Below, in pieces: positions 11,816-24,167 of a stretch of DNA of 64,000 nucleotides. The stretch is taken from NCBI GenBank assembly GCA_040954595.2, contig CM082596.2:496001-560000 (forward strand), written 5' to 3'. The stretch's first letter is position 1; every line of letters starts with the position of its first letter. The position numbers and the translations under genes were made by a program. Source of the stretch: Balanoglossus misakiensis (taxonomy: Eukaryota > Hemichordata). The notes beneath the pieces are model-generated. The model was not told the origin of the DNA and searched no databases. It was given only the letters and a program-made list of their open reading frames with translations.

Positions 11816-12365
11816 AGCAAGAATACTGACAAATGAAGCAACTCAGAGGGTTTTCAAGACCCCGACAAAGGTTCTACATCTAAAACATCATTACCATTCA
11901 TATTCAAATTGAATTTTCAATATAAAATTGAGTAGGTGGGAAGTTGGTGATAGTTCATCTGCAGATAGCAATATTTCTCCGCATAAAAACTATCGTTAGT
12001 ATCCTGCTTTCAAAAGCTTGTCTTTTTATCTCAAATATATACCATTATTGTCAGTAACTGATAAAATGGAGTTATTCTCCCAAAAGTTTACTCAAATTTC
12101 TTGTTAAAATAAAGCTTGAAATCTAAAATTACTTCTGTTTAAAAAACTCGTTAATAGCTTGAATACAATAATGACTTACTTTAAGTGATTATGTCAAGAA
12201 AACAAAAATAAGTTATCTATGGTCATGACCAGTGTCTGGTGCAATGTACATGGTTGTATATCTTAACCATTATAGGTCTATACAAGGTGTTTTCTACATA
12301 TCTAGAAATTTGAAAGATTCTCATCAATACAGGTTTGATGTTGAGGGGCAGATACCTTCTATCAT

Positions 12366-15300
12366 CTATGAGGTACCTGGTAGCGCTTCCGTTACCGTAG
12401 CTACATGACTTGCCTGTGGTAGAGACACTATAGTCATGGCTGTAATGGGCGTCTCTCCTAGTTGTCCATCTTGCAATGGAACTGATATTATCGTTGGTGT
12501 TGGCATGGTGTTTGTTGTCGTGGTGACGTAGGTGACTGCTTGTCCATGACTTTGTTGTTGCGGTGGGGGTTGTTGCTGTTGTTGTTGTTGTTGTTGCTGT
12601 ATCTGCTGTGCTTGGGTGGACTGCTGCTGTTGCTGCACCTGTACGGTTTGGGGTGCAGCAGTTGAAGTCACCATGGTAACTGTGTTGTTCACCTGGGTTG
12701 TGCATCCTGTCTTGCTGGGTTGGTTTTTCTTGTTTTGATGCGTTTTCAAGTGTTTGGAGAGATGGTCACTTCTCATGAATCGTTTGCAGCATTCCTGACA
12801 CTGGAAACGTTTTTCTCCTGCGAATAAAATCACCAAAATGGCAAAGCTTAGTAAACATGAAATCATAATATCTCTCCACATCTTTGCAGAAATGAATGAG
12901 TGTAGTCAAGTGAAGGAGTCACCCCGAGGGTGCAATGAAATGGCATGTAATTTGACTCCATGGTTGGATACTTCTTGAGCTTATGACCTTTGGTAGAAAT
13001 AAAGTCCCTTTACAGGTGGTACATGGTCACCGGGTCAAGAAGGGCCACACCCATGTGTCTCAAATTAGATGGCTTTCATACAGGTCCAAAACGTGATACA
13101 CTGGTTTCAGTGAACCAGAACTCATGGTAGATTGTCTTCAATGAGAATTCAGTTTGTGGGCAACGTTCTGACAACATGTACAGTTGTCAAAACGTTTCCT
13201 GTTTAAGTTGCCTGGACAGAAATGGATCAAAATCACCCCCTTTTTATCAATAATCTCATTTTGCCAATAATACATTACCAGTATGAGTTCTCCTGTGTCT
13301 CTGCAGTTCATCTGATCGAGTAAATCGTTTGCCACAAAACAACCAATTACAAACAAACGGTCTCTCTCCTGTGTGCCATCTAAGATGTGCCCGAAGATGA
13401 GAAGTCTTTCCGTAGACCTTGTTACAGCCCGGAATGTGACAAATATGTTGTTTCTTTTTCCCAGTCTCGCTGTTGCTCCTGTTGAAGACAAACAGTACAA
13501 TGGTTACACATTATATTGTTACACGCCCCAGCCACTACATCATTCTGTGTTAGCATATGACTAAAATAACATTTATATTTTGCAGTTCACTTACATTAAG
13601 TGTAGGCAATAATATAATTGTATTTGTCATTAGAGGGCAAACTGCCGCATATCACACTATTGAATTTTTCTCACCTTCCTTCTCCATCTCTGCAGTTAGG
13701 GCAACTACACGCAACCCGTCGCAGTCTCTTTCCAGGCTGCGGTTGTTGGTGTTGCACTTGTACATGCTGTTGGTTGACTTGCGTGGGACTCAATGTCCCG
13801 ATATTCACCGTGGCAACCGTGGGTGCAGCTACACTTGTTGGAATAATGGCGGTTGGTGTTGCAGTCACTTGCACTGTGCCGCCCGTCAGACTGTTGGCAC
13901 TGCTGACTGGTTGAATAGTTGCTGGTTGCGCCGTTTGCCATTTCACTTGATCTGACAGATCTTGGTTGGTTGTGAAGGCCTGGCCAGCTGAAAAATCAAA
14001 CAATAAACAACAATCAAAAACATATTCTTTCCATTGAAATACAGTGTATCAGATCTCTCCTTTCACTAAAACAAACATTCAAAGTGTTTTTTAACCTTTG
14101 GCCATGGCAAAATAGTGCCATTTAATCTGCTACAAAGAGTACCAGCGTAATTTCCACTGATGGGAGGAAGACGAACTATGACCTCCACTGAATACAACAA
14201 ACTTGATTGGATGAAACACAGAACAATAATGATAATGACCTCAAGATGTTTGTGAACACACTCACATGAATGTGAACTTTATCTTCTCAATAGCAATGAC
14301 CCCACGAACAAACAACTCCACAGTCATGATTACGAACGAAACTTTGATGAATTAACAACGATCCTCTCATGAAGTTCTTCCACATACAAAGCTTTTACTT
14401 TGCATGTATTGATCTATGTCAGGATTTTTAATGAAAAGTTGTATTTATTTTCCTTTGATTCGATGTTAATAGTCCTGCATGGTCACTTAATGTTTGTGAT
14501 GTCCTCAACACTGTACTTGAACTATTTCCGAAGCTATTTACATGTAAACAAGGTCACATCACTCGCCAAATATAAACTTCAGGCCTTTTTTCAAACATTC
14601 CGCAAAATGGTCCATAAACTTCTTCTCTATAACAAGTGCTGTAAGCAACAATTCCGAGGCAATTCAACCACTCAAAAGGAGAACCATTCACTCCCTTTAG
14701 GAATGCCTGTACTTCCGTTGGGAAACCTATCCTTCCAAAACTCAACAGTCAACAAAATCTGTTATCAATTAAGGGGTCAAACACATTGAAACCATCGACT
14801 AGAATTTATTTCCTTCTCTGGAGGACATGTATAACTTCCATGGATACTCTTCAATCTCATGATCAAATATATATGTGAGAGCTTCATGAATATACTATAG
14901 CATAATATCTTCAACCTGTTGGTCAGAAACCGAACGGACAAAAGATAGGGAAGCCACACCTCAAAGAAAATGTTCTCAGATGCTAGAACGGAATGCCATT
15001 GCTAACCGCGAATTCTCGCAGGCGAACATCATAAAGGTTCAGGTTTCACCATCTGACTCACAACACTAGACAAAACTTCCAGCTATCAGCACATATGCTG
15101 ATAAAATAGACGAATATATAATAGTCAAAATAAAACTCAAATCTGTTATTTTTGGGACAAAGTACCACAGTGACCTGATATTTTATTTAACTGTCAATTT
15201 ATCGGGCTCTGAGCACCATTGATAAAAATATATCGGTCCTACAATAAATGTATTCACAGAAAAGATTAATATACTGCACAATTTTAAATAATCCCCATTT

Positions 15301-18300
15301 TATTGGAAAAGTAGTCTAGCAACAGAGAAATGACAAAGGAGGAACACATCATGTTTGATATTTCACAAGGACCAATTTATCCTCGGGAGAACAAAACCTA
15401 GCTTTTTGCAAGATCAAACAAAACCTGCATTGTACAAACAAGCTCTCAGAAGAGGCATCTTTATATCATTAATATGTCATTGTTGTATTCAGGACTTCGG
15501 CAATTAGTTACGAGCACTGCTTGATACAATGCACATAATTTCTTCATTCAAAAAGCGGAATTAATGAAAACCTACAATGACCATGGCGGGTGTTAATATG
15601 TATAATGAATCTACTTCAATTTTTGAAACAAAAGGCAAAGATATTAATAATCAGGGTTGTTTTTTGTAAAGACTAGTATGAATGTTGTTAACTCGTAATT
15701 GTACGTTGACAGCAAAAGGTCATGTAGAGTTCTCACTGACCAAATATGGAAAAGATGATGTCGCTTGCAGCAATAGTTCCAAGCTTGAATTCAAACAATT
15801 TTCAAGATAAAGAATTTATGAGAACTAAACAGCAATTATGTCGAGAGACTGACGTCAAAACTAGAAATTACAAATACCCAATTTGAAATGAATATCAGAC
15901 CAAAAAAAGCAATTGAGAATGAAATGAGCAGAGAATAAAACAGCATCTCAAGTATCGTCAAGCAGCCTCTCTGGTTACTGGTATCAAGCAACACTTTTAA
16001 CTATGACATTTCAAATCGGGAACCATCACTATCATTTAGAAATTGCTCTTAACACCACAACTACATTTCGTCAATCAATCTTCAAGCTTGACGCTATGAA
16101 GAGTCAGCAATTTTAAGCTGTTCAATCACATTTCCTGTAAATTTGCAAATTATTAAACAAAGAAGCACCACCTACTTTTAAAACTTCCGGGAAGAAAAAG
16201 TTAGACTGTTCTTATTAGCAACAAACTTATCAAAAAGAATGGAAAGGCCAAAATTTCACACAATTTTTTTGTAAATAACAAATATTAACTTTTTATATTG
16301 CAAACAGTCAAAATGTCAGGAGTACACTTCCAACTGAAAGATTAGTATTGTTGTTCATTCAAAATTGAACACCGTGACCAACTAACTCTAATGCAACACA
16401 GAATTGTTGACCAATTACTAATAAGGGGCAAGGATGGAAATATATATTTCTAGAATTATAGTTACACCAAGACCATGATTATTTTCAACAATGACGACAA
16501 AATTACATTTATTTGAACAATATACCTTGATGGAAATTGAACTTCTCATACTAGGATCATTTGACTTTGCACATTGGGCTACTTGACTCTGACTTTCTGT
16601 TTACAACAATGAAACTAACCTAATAGCCATCTTTTTCCCCCTCTCTCTTTCAAACAAAAGAATTTGTAAAGACTTCTCTTTTCTTTTCTTTTCCAGATAT
16701 TTGAAACAGAATGTGAGAAAGGCTTTTTCAACAATAGTGTTCCCTGTACCCAGCTGTTTTTAGTTTTTTACTTTGTGTGTAACTTCACACAGTTCACGGA
16801 CAGTTTGTTTTCAGAGAATGAAATATGATTAGCCACATGAGAGATATTCTTGAAACTGATAAATTTCAAGAGCTCTCATCCCCAACTTTGTGTATGTGAT
16901 AAAATTACCCCTGGGACTTCGCGGGACAAAGGCAATGGCGATTAAACATATACTGTGAAATTAGCGGATGTGGATCTCTGTCGTGTTTTTTAGCTGGTCC
17001 ATGATGAAGTGGGGTCGTTCAGAGGTGCATAGTGGTCCCAACATGTCTGTGTGATGGTGAATGTACATTTTTATCTGTCCAATATATACATCCGCGCAAT
17101 GTTTGGCAAGGGAAGCGAACGTTTCACACGTACAACAGCCATGTTTTATGGGCGCAAAGAAAGACCTGAAACTTACAAGTTAATCCATTTCAACGCGTTT
17201 AGAGTTTAATCGTTCATTTCATCGAAGTAATGTTCGAATGAAATGAACACGAAAGTAGCTAAATATAGTATAGGCGCATTTAGCTATCCGACCATATTTT
17301 TATCTACCCACCTCTGGCTGAGCTGAAATAATAAAGACAGCATGAGTATTGTGTACTTACCAACGGTTATTCCAGCAGCTTGTAAAGCGTTCAGGTTTAC
17401 AGTTGACAGAGGACTAAGTGGCGAAAGCTGGGTAGCGTTAATGGTGGCCGACCCGTTGGCTGCAGTCGTGTAATTATAGGCCGGTAAAGTTGCGACGTTC
17501 ACGGTGGGAGTGACACCGACCGAATTTGCGGCTGCAGCGATTATTTGCTGAGGCTGGGTTGAACCGATTGTACCAGCTGGTACACCTTGGACCTGGACTG
17601 GTTGCCAATTGACTCCACCTGGGGTTCGAACAGCAGTGATCCATGGTTGTTGTATCACTGTTTGTCCGTCTGGTGTGGTTTGTAGAGTCAATGTATTCAC
17701 GTTCAGGGCGTTTACAGCATTTACAGCGTTGATTGCTGTGGGTTGTACAGTGGTCGTCTGACCGTTGCAAACTGAGCTCACAAGAGGCGTTGTTGCTGTT
17801 TGACTTGTGGCGATCACCGATGTGTTCCCTGCCGACGTCGTTACAGACGGAGCGAGCATGCCTAGCGTCAGGGGTTGTGAGGCGATTACACGCTGAACTC
17901 CACCGATATTCTGTACAGTCAGGTTGGCCAGATTGGCAACGTTTGTAGGGGCTGCTCGGATGAAAGTTTGGTTTGTTCCTGTTGATATTGTTGGCGAGTA
18001 GTAAGTGGTACCGTCGACTTGAACCGTTGCGGCAGCAGCGTTAGCGGCGGCATTAGCGTCCACAGTCTGTATTTGCGGTATAACATTATACTGAATCGGA
18101 TTTGTCCCGCTAACCGCTGTAATAATATGGGGATGTTGTTGCTGTATATACGATGCAATCGCAGGTGTAATGTTTTTCAGTACAGTCCCGTCGGCAGTCT
18201 GTATCTGAATGGTGGTTGGCAATGTCTGTTGCGCTTGTTGCACTGTCGCAGTCACAAGCCCAGCGTTTGTAGTCACCACCTCTCCTCCCTGAGCGATGGC

Positions 18301-18597
18301 TGTACTTTGTCCAACCAATTTAACAGTTGTCGTAGTGCTTGTATTGACCGTTTCTTCTGGTGTTTGACCGATCTTACTACACGTAGCGGCGAGTAAGGCG
18401 AGCGGGGAAGGCTGGATGTCCTGTAAGGGGCGGGTTTACGAAAAGTGGGTGTGAGTTAAGCATACAGGAAGTTTAGGCCGAAGCAAAAAGCACATGTGAA
18501 TGAAAGAATAGACAAGAAAATTTAGTCATTTTACCTGTGACGCATTTACGGGTTGTATATACTCATGATTTGGCCTGCTGATCGCCAAAGTTGCCAT
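12366..18597 (-). CDS. Sp1-4: Sp1-4 family C2H2 zinc-finger transcription factor
   Basis: GC-box-binding transcription factor. Coding exons on the minus strand: 18597-18535, 18420-17361, 13987-13675, 13478-13279 and 12817-12366. All have GT-AG junctions and together give 695 aa. Exon 1 encodes 21 residues starting [10 protein letters not shown]. Exon 2 opens with the Sp box [14 protein letters not shown] (26-39) and carries the Thr/Gln/Asn-rich activation region, including [12 protein letters not shown], conserved in Sp1/3/4. The buttonhead box is CSCPNC (468-473). Zinc fingers: ZF1 492-514 (KTSHLRA), ZF2 522-544 (RSDELQR), ZF3 552-572 (RSDHLSK), joined by TGERPFV and TGEKRFQ linkers; these contact residues predict GGGGCGGGG-type sites. 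The C-terminal tail has a run of ten glutamines. [12 protein letters not shown] before ZF1 is diagnostic for Sp1-4 rather than Sp5 or Sp6-9. It converges with the nuclear receptor gene and is co-oriented with OLA1. Confidence 0.95.
12545..12655 (-). repeat. CAA/CAG repeat encoding a polyglutamine tract
   Basis: Within the last Sp1-4 exon, mixed CAG and CAA codons encode QQQQQ, then Q10, then PPPQQQ. Q10 is written CAG, six CAA, CAG, two CAA. CAA interruptions make it less prone to expansion than a pure CAG run. Confidence 0.85.
13988..17360 (-). other. Large intron of Sp1-4 (between activation-domain exon and buttonhead-box exon)
   Basis: The donor GTAAG at 17356-17360 and acceptor CAG at 13988-13990 are clear. 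The intron is AT-rich, with a polypyrimidine-rich patch near 16630-16690. I see no recognisable exon, RNA gene or mobile element in it. Confidence 0.6.
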
Positions 18598-20974
18598 TCT
18601 TGAAGATTTTTCTCCCTCTTACAACGCAATGAGAACAAGAGCAAAACGTTGAAACAGACATGAATAAAAAATGCAATATTTTTTACAAACACACACACCA
18701 GCTGCACATTGTGAGTCGCGTCACCACTGTTGAACATAGTGTATTCATCCGCAAACCTAATGAGTTATCCGCCCAAACATAACTGCGCCACAACCTATGT
18801 CTCTCCAGTGGAAAACCAGTTAAAATGTGACTTAAATCGCCAAACCGCTCGTGGAAATTCCTTCTACGAACCAAAATGATAACTTAGCAGACCCAGGCGG
18901 AGGAATATGCTATGAAACGGGAGTCACGCTCAAATGATCGGCGTTAATTGATGTTGTGTGATTGACAGGACCCGAACAAAGAGGGCAACATCAAAGCAAA
19001 AAGCCGCCATGGTTTCAAATTTCCCGACTTTTTAACATTTCCTCAATTTTCAGGCGCTATCTGCGCCAAAACTACGGTTTAGATAACGTAAACAATAAAA
19101 GGTGGACTCTACAACGTTTAAACTGAAATGAGACAATCAGAAATGTACATTTCAATCTATCTGCATGTCAGTTTCAAGGCGAGCGATACAACATAAACAT
19201 AGCTAGAAGGTCTAGAAACCGAAAGAAGGTGATTGATGAGTTAGTCAACAAGCAATTTCATACAGGCATGGGAGAGGCGCGGTGTTTTACGCAAATTTCT
19301 CCTTTGTGATTGGTCAATTAAGAAATACCGGAATCCACGTGGACACACTTTAATGTGATTTTGCCTTCTTTTAGAATGTTTTACCCGGCATTGCCACCCG
19401 AGAAAGGGGTTTTTGAGAGGGGAAATGTAATCTGATATGTCGGCACCGACCAGGCGATTAATTGCAATAGCAAATGACCGACCAGAAAAGCTTTCCCGAG
19501 AGTTAGAAAAAAATTCGCTGTATGTGGTTTAGTTGACATCAAACTAAGGCGGCACTTTGTTCACGAGATAAAGATCAATGGTATTAAATATGAGATGTCA
19601 GTGCTGTGGTAGGAGGCCTAATGAAATTTGCATTGTGCTAACAACATTACTGACTCGCTTTGATGTTGCCGTCTTCAATTGATCCAAGCGGAGAATAAAA
19701 TCTCGCTCAACACAAAACATGTCTGTTGAATGGCTCGCATTCGTCAAAAGACTGCAGTTTCGCAACTGCAGATGCTCGCTTATTTTCCTTTCCCGTTTTT
19801 TCCGAACTTTATGTGAACAATTTCCGGCAAATATAAGCCCCGCCGAGAATGGGCTGAGTTGTGTTTAGAGGGTGTAGCCGAACCTGTGAAATTGTACTTG
19901 TTTGGCTTTTGGTAACGCCCTTGGCGGAGGAGCTCATGTCCATAGCAGGGCGGGCTTGTTTCAGAGGCCACCCATTTTTGTTACGTACCCCAGCTATAAC
20001 AACACAATGTCGTGGGAATTTTACGCGAGAAATCGACACTAAACTTATGAATGAAATTGGACCGCCCTTCGACGACCCCGCGAATAATACGAAATCAACA
20101 TCTGTAGGAGTTGTCTACACAATTGTAACATCAACTTCGTTAGCCAATTGTCGATCGAGCACGCGGTTCTAGTTTTGAGTCGTGCCTTCGAAGTTACAAC
20201 TAGAGTCGTGAGTGTGTTCGCATGTTTTTTTTATGCGTCAACTGTGAGGTCTGCAGGAAACAGAGCATAATTTCGCATCTGTCCCCAATAGCTATCGCTT
20301 CATGCGGCGGACATATTTTACGCATTTCACATATCCTGGCCGGCTAAAGTAGTTCGGCACCCACGTCAACATAACTTTGGAATGTCGCCAAGCGTCACCA
20401 TAAAACCACGGTCACCCCACACATAGTGATAAAAACTAAATGAACAAGTCAGAGAAAACGTAATAACGACAATAATACATTGTGGATCGCGTCGAATACA
20501 TAGAAACTTGTCTGAACACGTATTGACCTGGTTATTGTGAACGTATATATGTTCGCACTTGTATTAAAATCATGGCGCAATATTGGCTCTAACAAACTGA
20601 AACAATTGGGAGACTTGTTGAAGAAAATTGAAATTTTCCCCCTGCATTTCACATTCAGAAACACACTGCCCCTGAAGAGGCAGGCTGCTGGTCAAAGTTC
20701 ACAATAACAACATTTATTTTATTAATTTTGCAATAATGTTATGTTCAACCTACCTTTTCTGTTGTCCATAGATGCTGTTGCTGGATTCCTTGGTAAAATC
20801 CGTAAACCAAAGCTCAGATGAAATTGTCCTTTTCCATATTTTTTTATTTGTTGGTCAACTGAAGTTTATCATTTATTTTCGCGTTTGACTTTCTGAAGAT
20901 TCTGACAGTTGTTAGTGTTTGTAATCATATGTCTGAATTGATATTAAAAGTCAACAATAACAACAATGGCTGTT

Positions 20975-21110
20975 TGTGGTTTACAAGTGACTCCTACTGG
21001 CAACCAAGGTTACAAGTCATCCTTGTCCAATAGATGCAAGTTGATACCTGCTGAGTAATATGGTTACAAGTCGATTCTTGACAGTTGTGGGTACAAGTCA
21101 TTTCTGGATG
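20975..21110 (+). repeat. Degenerate 27-bp minisatellite (TTACAAGTCATTCTTG core)
   Basis: TTACAAGT-like cores begin at 20981, 21010, 21064 and 21091, with a decayed copy near 21036 (GCAAGTTGATAC). The spacing is 27-29 bp. Confidence 0.6.
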
Positions 21111-23134
21111 TTTCAACAGAATTTAGAGACTAACACAATGAGTTAATTAAAACTGTACAGTTACAATTCCAAGTTTTTGTCCTTTCTGATTTTCCCTTTT
21201 TCTCCAACACACTTTGCCAAGATGCTTATACTGTGATAAACAGGGAAAAGGGCTAGCTGTCCTTTTTTCCAGTTTGAGATAAAATTGCTGAGGATGTGGA
21301 TGAATTATTCTTCAAGGAAATGCACAACCACCTGAAAGATGTGTATTAGACATGAAGTGTTTTGGAGGTTTAGTTGTACCTCCTATGGAGGGAATATTAT
21401 GAGACGTTACATGTAGGTCACATTTTCATGAGGCAATTAATTTTAGCATTCAAGTTTAGAATTGGGTGATTATAGCTGTGTTTTCATCTCACATCTTGGC
21501 TGGAAGGAGATCAAGAATGACTCCCTGGTGAATTACTGCATCCTGCATTATCATAGAAATGCATACACTGTCCATGTAGTGAATTCCCTGTGGGAGGGGA
21601 CTTATCATTATTCACCATCGCTCTGCATATAGACATGACATTTGATGTGTTGGTGACAGTTATGGCCATCATTGAAGCTGTGAACCATTCCTTGATCAAC
21701 ATATTATTTCATGTGCAAGAGTCTGCGTCCATTCAGCTTGAGGTATAATGTTTGATGGAGGCGACCATATTTGAGTTGCAACCAATTTATTAGAGCTTTA
21801 ATACAAAAAGCAGTCCCAGGCACAGAAGCTTTAAATTTAGCTATTTTTGATCACTATTTATCTTTGTTTTAAATGACAATAACTGTCTCATTTATTCTAA
21901 ACCCCTCAGGCATATTGAAACATGCAGAATTTGATTTGATAACTCTGTCTGCATACCTATTGTTGATGATGATGAAAAATTGAAGTCTGGGTGGAAATTT
22001 AATCATCAACAATACACACACATAGTGCCAATCGAGACAAGCCCAATACTGGCCAATTAAACATAGGACATGTTTTCTAACAAAAAAGCTATAGATTTGT
22101 CAATAGAGAAACAGTACACATCAACTGTCAAATGTCCTTTCACAAGGCAATGAATTCTGATGAATTGTGGAAAATTTTCTGTTATGAATGCATGCACTCT
22201 ACCTTTTGTCTGATAAATAGAGACTTGCCAGAAATGGTGATTTCAACATTCAGATAGAAATATATGTCCACGGCCAGCCGGTATTCTGCTTATTTTTACT
22301 GGTTGGCCCTGCAGCATCACAGATGGGTGACTGTATAATTATGGTAACCAAAATAGACAAACTGAACTGTTGGCCACTTTGTGATCGGGTACATGTAAAA
22401 GTGTAAGACAAAATTCTGGTTGATGCTCCAGATATTTATACTGAAAAAATTAAGTGTACTGAAAAAAAATGCCTTTTAAACATCTATTCTTTCATGAAGT
22501 AGACATTTGGAAATTAGTGGAATTGAACACTGAAGCCATTTATGTAGAGAGATTCATGATCAAATTAAGAGAACTCTTACAGTGTTTACATAAGAAATGA
22601 GTAGGAATTTCATTAGTATATTTATTGTGAAAAAATGGCCTCACCCATGCTATAAATAGCATAGATAATTAAAGTATGCTTCTACAGAAAGTGAGTGCAA
22701 ATTTCAGACACACTCGAGCAACTACAAATTATCAAGGTAAAAAATAGGGAGGGGTAATTTTCATAATTGCTTCTCAAGGTCTGACTGATCCTAATTTTGG
22801 GCTCGAACAAGAAAAAACTAAAAGTGGACTTCATTTCAGTGAATAATACCCTCTGTGGTCTGAGTTGGATATAACACGAACATATAATTATAACACGTGT
22901 AGCTGTTGCTATGCATGGGGGCCTTTGATTACCCAAGCAAGGGTCATTTTTCGAGGTGTCATTCTTGTTATCGACACTATTATTCTATTTTTGTCATAGC
23001 CATGTTTGTCATCAAAGACAATAAGGAATCCCTTTAGGATAAACACACTTGTATGTGGCATTATCAAAAATGACATGTTAATAGGAAGAATGCATGTCTC
23101 CCAAATCCTCTTGATATACTCCTTCCTGAGCGAA

Positions 23135-23163
23135 TGTGTGTGTGTGTGTGCGTGCGCGCGCAC
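23135..23163. repeat. (TG)n(CG)n alternating purine-pyrimidine tract
   Basis: A (TG)n run continues into GTGCGCGCGCAC, a 12-bp perfect palindrome (23152-23163). Strict purine-pyrimidine alternation makes it a candidate Z-DNA-forming sequence. Confidence 0.7.
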
Positions 23164-24167
23164 GTGAGCACAAGTCAACATGTTACCTTTTTGCACAACT
23201 GTATTCTTATACAGACTTCAAAACTGGGCATCATAGTATGAAGAATTCCGAACAATTCAAAGGCCAGTCTCTTGGTTAATTAGCTAGCCATTCAAGAGAG
23301 ACACGACCGACATCTCTTAAACCTCTTCAAAAACTGCATTTATATGTCCTGCCAGATTTGTCAGAATTCATTCACAACCAACACACTCCAAGCAAAGACC
23401 ACATCCCCCCAAAACCCATCATCATTCATTCAAATATCATGTATCTCATATTCAAATCATACCTTACACAGATCATTTTCCTGATTTCCAGAACCACTCA
23501 CCCAGCTGCTCTTCCTGAAATTTCACTGTTCTTTTTCCATTTTCTTGTTTTTGATAAACAAGATGACGTCTAATGAATGACGCTCTTCTCAGCTTTCTCA
23601 CCTTGCCCGGGGAAAACAAAACTGAAATCATCAGACATCTTTCATATTTAATATCATTTAGTTCATGACTCAGACTGGTATTCTACCGGATTCACGTTGC
23701 TGGACAAGACGCATATACACAGAATATATTTTCAACTTTGTAAAATGAATTTTAATCAAGGTATTTTTTATAGAAAAGAATGCATAATCAACCATACCAA
23801 CAATGTACACACCATATTGGGTAACTGACTGAATCTCATCAAACTGTTCAATATGACAGCTCATACACGTCTGAGAAGTGGTTTCAACCAAAATAAATAT
23901 GTCTGTCCACATGATTCATATCACATATGATGTGTAAAATCTGCAATGTGTCTTAAAACAGTTTAACACATGCCACCTATGGTTCTTGCAGTCAAAGACT
24001 TGAAAGATTTTATAAAGAAAAATTTTCATTTCAATTCAGTTGGAAAATTGAAACCTGAAGGATCAAAAATTGGAAAACAAGAATGTATATTGATTACATT
24101 AATCAATCAAAGCCTAATAATGTCTACCTTCTTTGAAGAAATCTAATCTGTGGGCAATACAGCCTTT

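Larger units (their letters stand above)
9461..12365. other. Convergent intergenic region and Sp1-4 3' UTR, rich in nuclear receptor half-sites
   Basis: The nuclear receptor and Sp1-4 genes converge here. The Sp1-4 3' UTR must occupy the right-hand part. Minus-strand AATAAA candidates appear at 11205-11210 and 10210-10215, and I cannot choose between them. No coding exon is recognised. The notable content is repeated GGTCA-type half-sites, listed separately. Confidence 0.5.
18598..24167. other. Region between Sp1-4 and the 3' end of OLA1
   Basis: The left end must hold the Sp1-4 promoter and 5' UTR, whose boundaries I cannot place. The right end holds the OLA1 3' UTR. Between them there is only a 27-bp minisatellite (20975-21110), a TG/CG alternating tract (23135-23163) and low-scoring short ORFs. 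A CSL/Su(H)-type CGTGGGAA site occurs near 20011. Confidence 0.5.

Noticed and set aside
12223-12705. 160-aa minus-strand ORF overlapping the last Sp1-4 exon
   Set aside because: It is the polyglutamine/Thr region read in another frame; the zinc-finger frame is the real one.
14400-14789. 129-aa ORF inside the large Sp1-4 intron
   Set aside because: Composition is that of translated non-coding AT-rich DNA and no domain is visible.
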